Source of the DNA: Lachnospiraceae bacterium
GTDB lineage: Bacteria > Bacillota > Clostridia > Lachnospirales > Lachnospiraceae
Direction of reading: 5' to 3'
Assembly: GCA_003488965.1 (NCBI GenBank)
Contig: DNJW01000279.1
Span: 1,734-8,783, forward strand
Length of the DNA stretch: 7,050 nt
The position numbers and the translations under genes were made by a program. The notes beneath the pieces were generated by a model. It had not been told where the DNA came from. It saw only the letters and a list, made by a program, of their open reading frames with translations, and did no database searches. Shown here in pieces: positions 6,781-7,050 of the stretch (positions are counted from its first letter, which is position 1; each line of letters starts with the position of its first letter).

Positions 6781-6870
6781 TGCCAAAAGAAATACCTTCA
6801 GTAAATTTTTTCCCAAAAGAAGATACGTGATATATTTTCTTCCTTAAATTTTAACTTTCATATTATATTT

Positions 6871-6883
6871 TCAGATAATCTGA
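6871..6883. promoter_or_regulatory. 13-base palindrome, possible operator
   Basis: TCAGATAATCTGA is a perfect palindrome with six-base arms around one central base, the layout expected of a small dimeric regulator site. It sits in the AT-rich region about 240 bases before the GH18 promoter, four bases from a minus-strand TATAAT (6862-6867) that lacks a good -35. No regulator gene is visible in the window. Confidence 0.3.
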
Positions 6884-7025
6884 CGATACTAAACAGAGTG
6901 CCAAAATGCGGAATGCCCGGACGCGTATTCATAAAATCCTAAAAATAAAATTACCTTTTTTGCAAAAAATATTCGTGAGTTTGAATTATAATAACGTGAA
7001 AACATTTGGAAAATTTTATTTTTGA

Positions 7026-7043
7026 ACAAGCACATAAGCTTGT
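7026..7043. repeat. Small hairpin at the right edge
   Basis: ACAAGC (7026-7031) and GCTTGT (7038-7043) form a perfect six-base stem with a six-base loop. No T run follows on either strand, so it is not a typical terminator. Being only seven bases from the edge, it may belong to a leader or gene outside the window. Confidence 0.25.
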
Positions 7044-7050
7044 AAGACCA

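Larger units (their letters stand above)
6579..7050. other. Gene-poor regulatory region upstream of the GH18 gene
   Basis: This 472-base stretch has no convincing protein gene on either strand. The open frames that exist are short, AT-driven or antisense continuations, and none has a proper ribosome site. It holds the GH18 promoter (6607-6635), a GC-richer patch with competing inverted repeats (about 6672-6780), a 13-base palindrome (6871-6883), a T6GCA6 palindrome (6956-6969) and a small hairpin close to the right edge (7026-7043). TATAAT hexamers at 6862-6867 (minus) and 6987-6992 (plus) lack good -35 partners. A divergent gene may start to the right of the window. Confidence 0.7.

Noticed and set aside
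6490..6804. 104-codon plus-strand frame with hydrophobic stretches
   Set aside because: It starts antisense to the GH18 membrane segment and crosses that gene's promoter. Its hydrophobicity reflects T-rich DNA, and no good ribosome site precedes it.
6718..6816. Short minus-strand frame from a TTG near 6816, ending at a TAG near 6718
   Set aside because: There is no ribosome site and only a TTG start. It overlaps the structured patch, and I could not separate it from a chance open frame.
6971..6992. Plus-strand promoter built on TATAAT 6987-6992
   Set aside because: The only -35-like hexamer, TTGCAA at 6960-6965, is 21 bases away, too far for a normal sigma-A promoter, and there is no TGn extension.
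6906..7025. 39-codon plus-strand frame starting MRNARTRIHK
   Set aside because: No Shine-Dalgarno site is present, the composition is what AT-rich DNA gives by chance, and the possible plus-strand -10 lies inside it, not before it.

Overview
The window looks like chromosomal DNA of a spore-forming Clostridia bacterium, most likely Lachnospiraceae. This rests on moderate GC content, AGGAGG-type ribosome sites, a Sua5-RpiB-Upp-dCMP deaminase gene string typical of Firmicutes, and peptidoglycan hydrolases of the CwlD, SleB and GH18 families. All seven complete genes lie on the minus strand, so transcription runs from right to left. No phage gene, transposase, CRISPR array, rRNA or tRNA was recognised.

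In transcription order: about 470 bases without a convincing gene (6579-7050) hold a strong minus-strand promoter (6607-6635), a GC-richer patch with competing short inverted repeats (about 6672-6780) and small palindromes. A membrane-anchored SH3b plus GH18 glycosidase follows (6578-4827), then a membrane-anchored CwlD-like amidase (4759-4034). A second promoter overlaps the amidase stop codon (4006-4034) and leads into sua5 (3988-2933), rpiB (2914-2468), upp (2431-1802), a dCMP deaminase (1782-1303) and a secreted coiled-coil SleB-type hydrolase (1275-103). The gaps in this second group are 18 to 36 bases and contain no visible terminator, so it reads as one operon. At the left edge a short plus-strand open frame ends at 99, probably the tail of a convergent gene.

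The middle genes are housekeeping: t6A tRNA modification (Sua5), pentose phosphate interconversion (RpiB), uracil salvage (Upp) and supply of dUMP for thymidylate synthesis (dCMP deaminase). In B. subtilis the equivalents ywlC, ywlF and upp also sit close together. What stands out is that this core is flanked on both sides by three cell-wall enzymes whose relatives act in spore cortex metabolism: CwlD helps form muramic-delta-lactam, SleB cleaves at that lactam, and SleL-like GH18 enzymes are N-acetylglucosaminidases. The SleB-type protein carries a PcsB/CwlO-like coiled coil instead of the usual peptidoglycan-binding domain, which hints at vegetative, perhaps FtsEX-controlled, use. I see no clearly new multi-gene system; the best leads are that domain combination, the clustering of the three wall enzymes, and the structured patch upstream of the GH18 gene.
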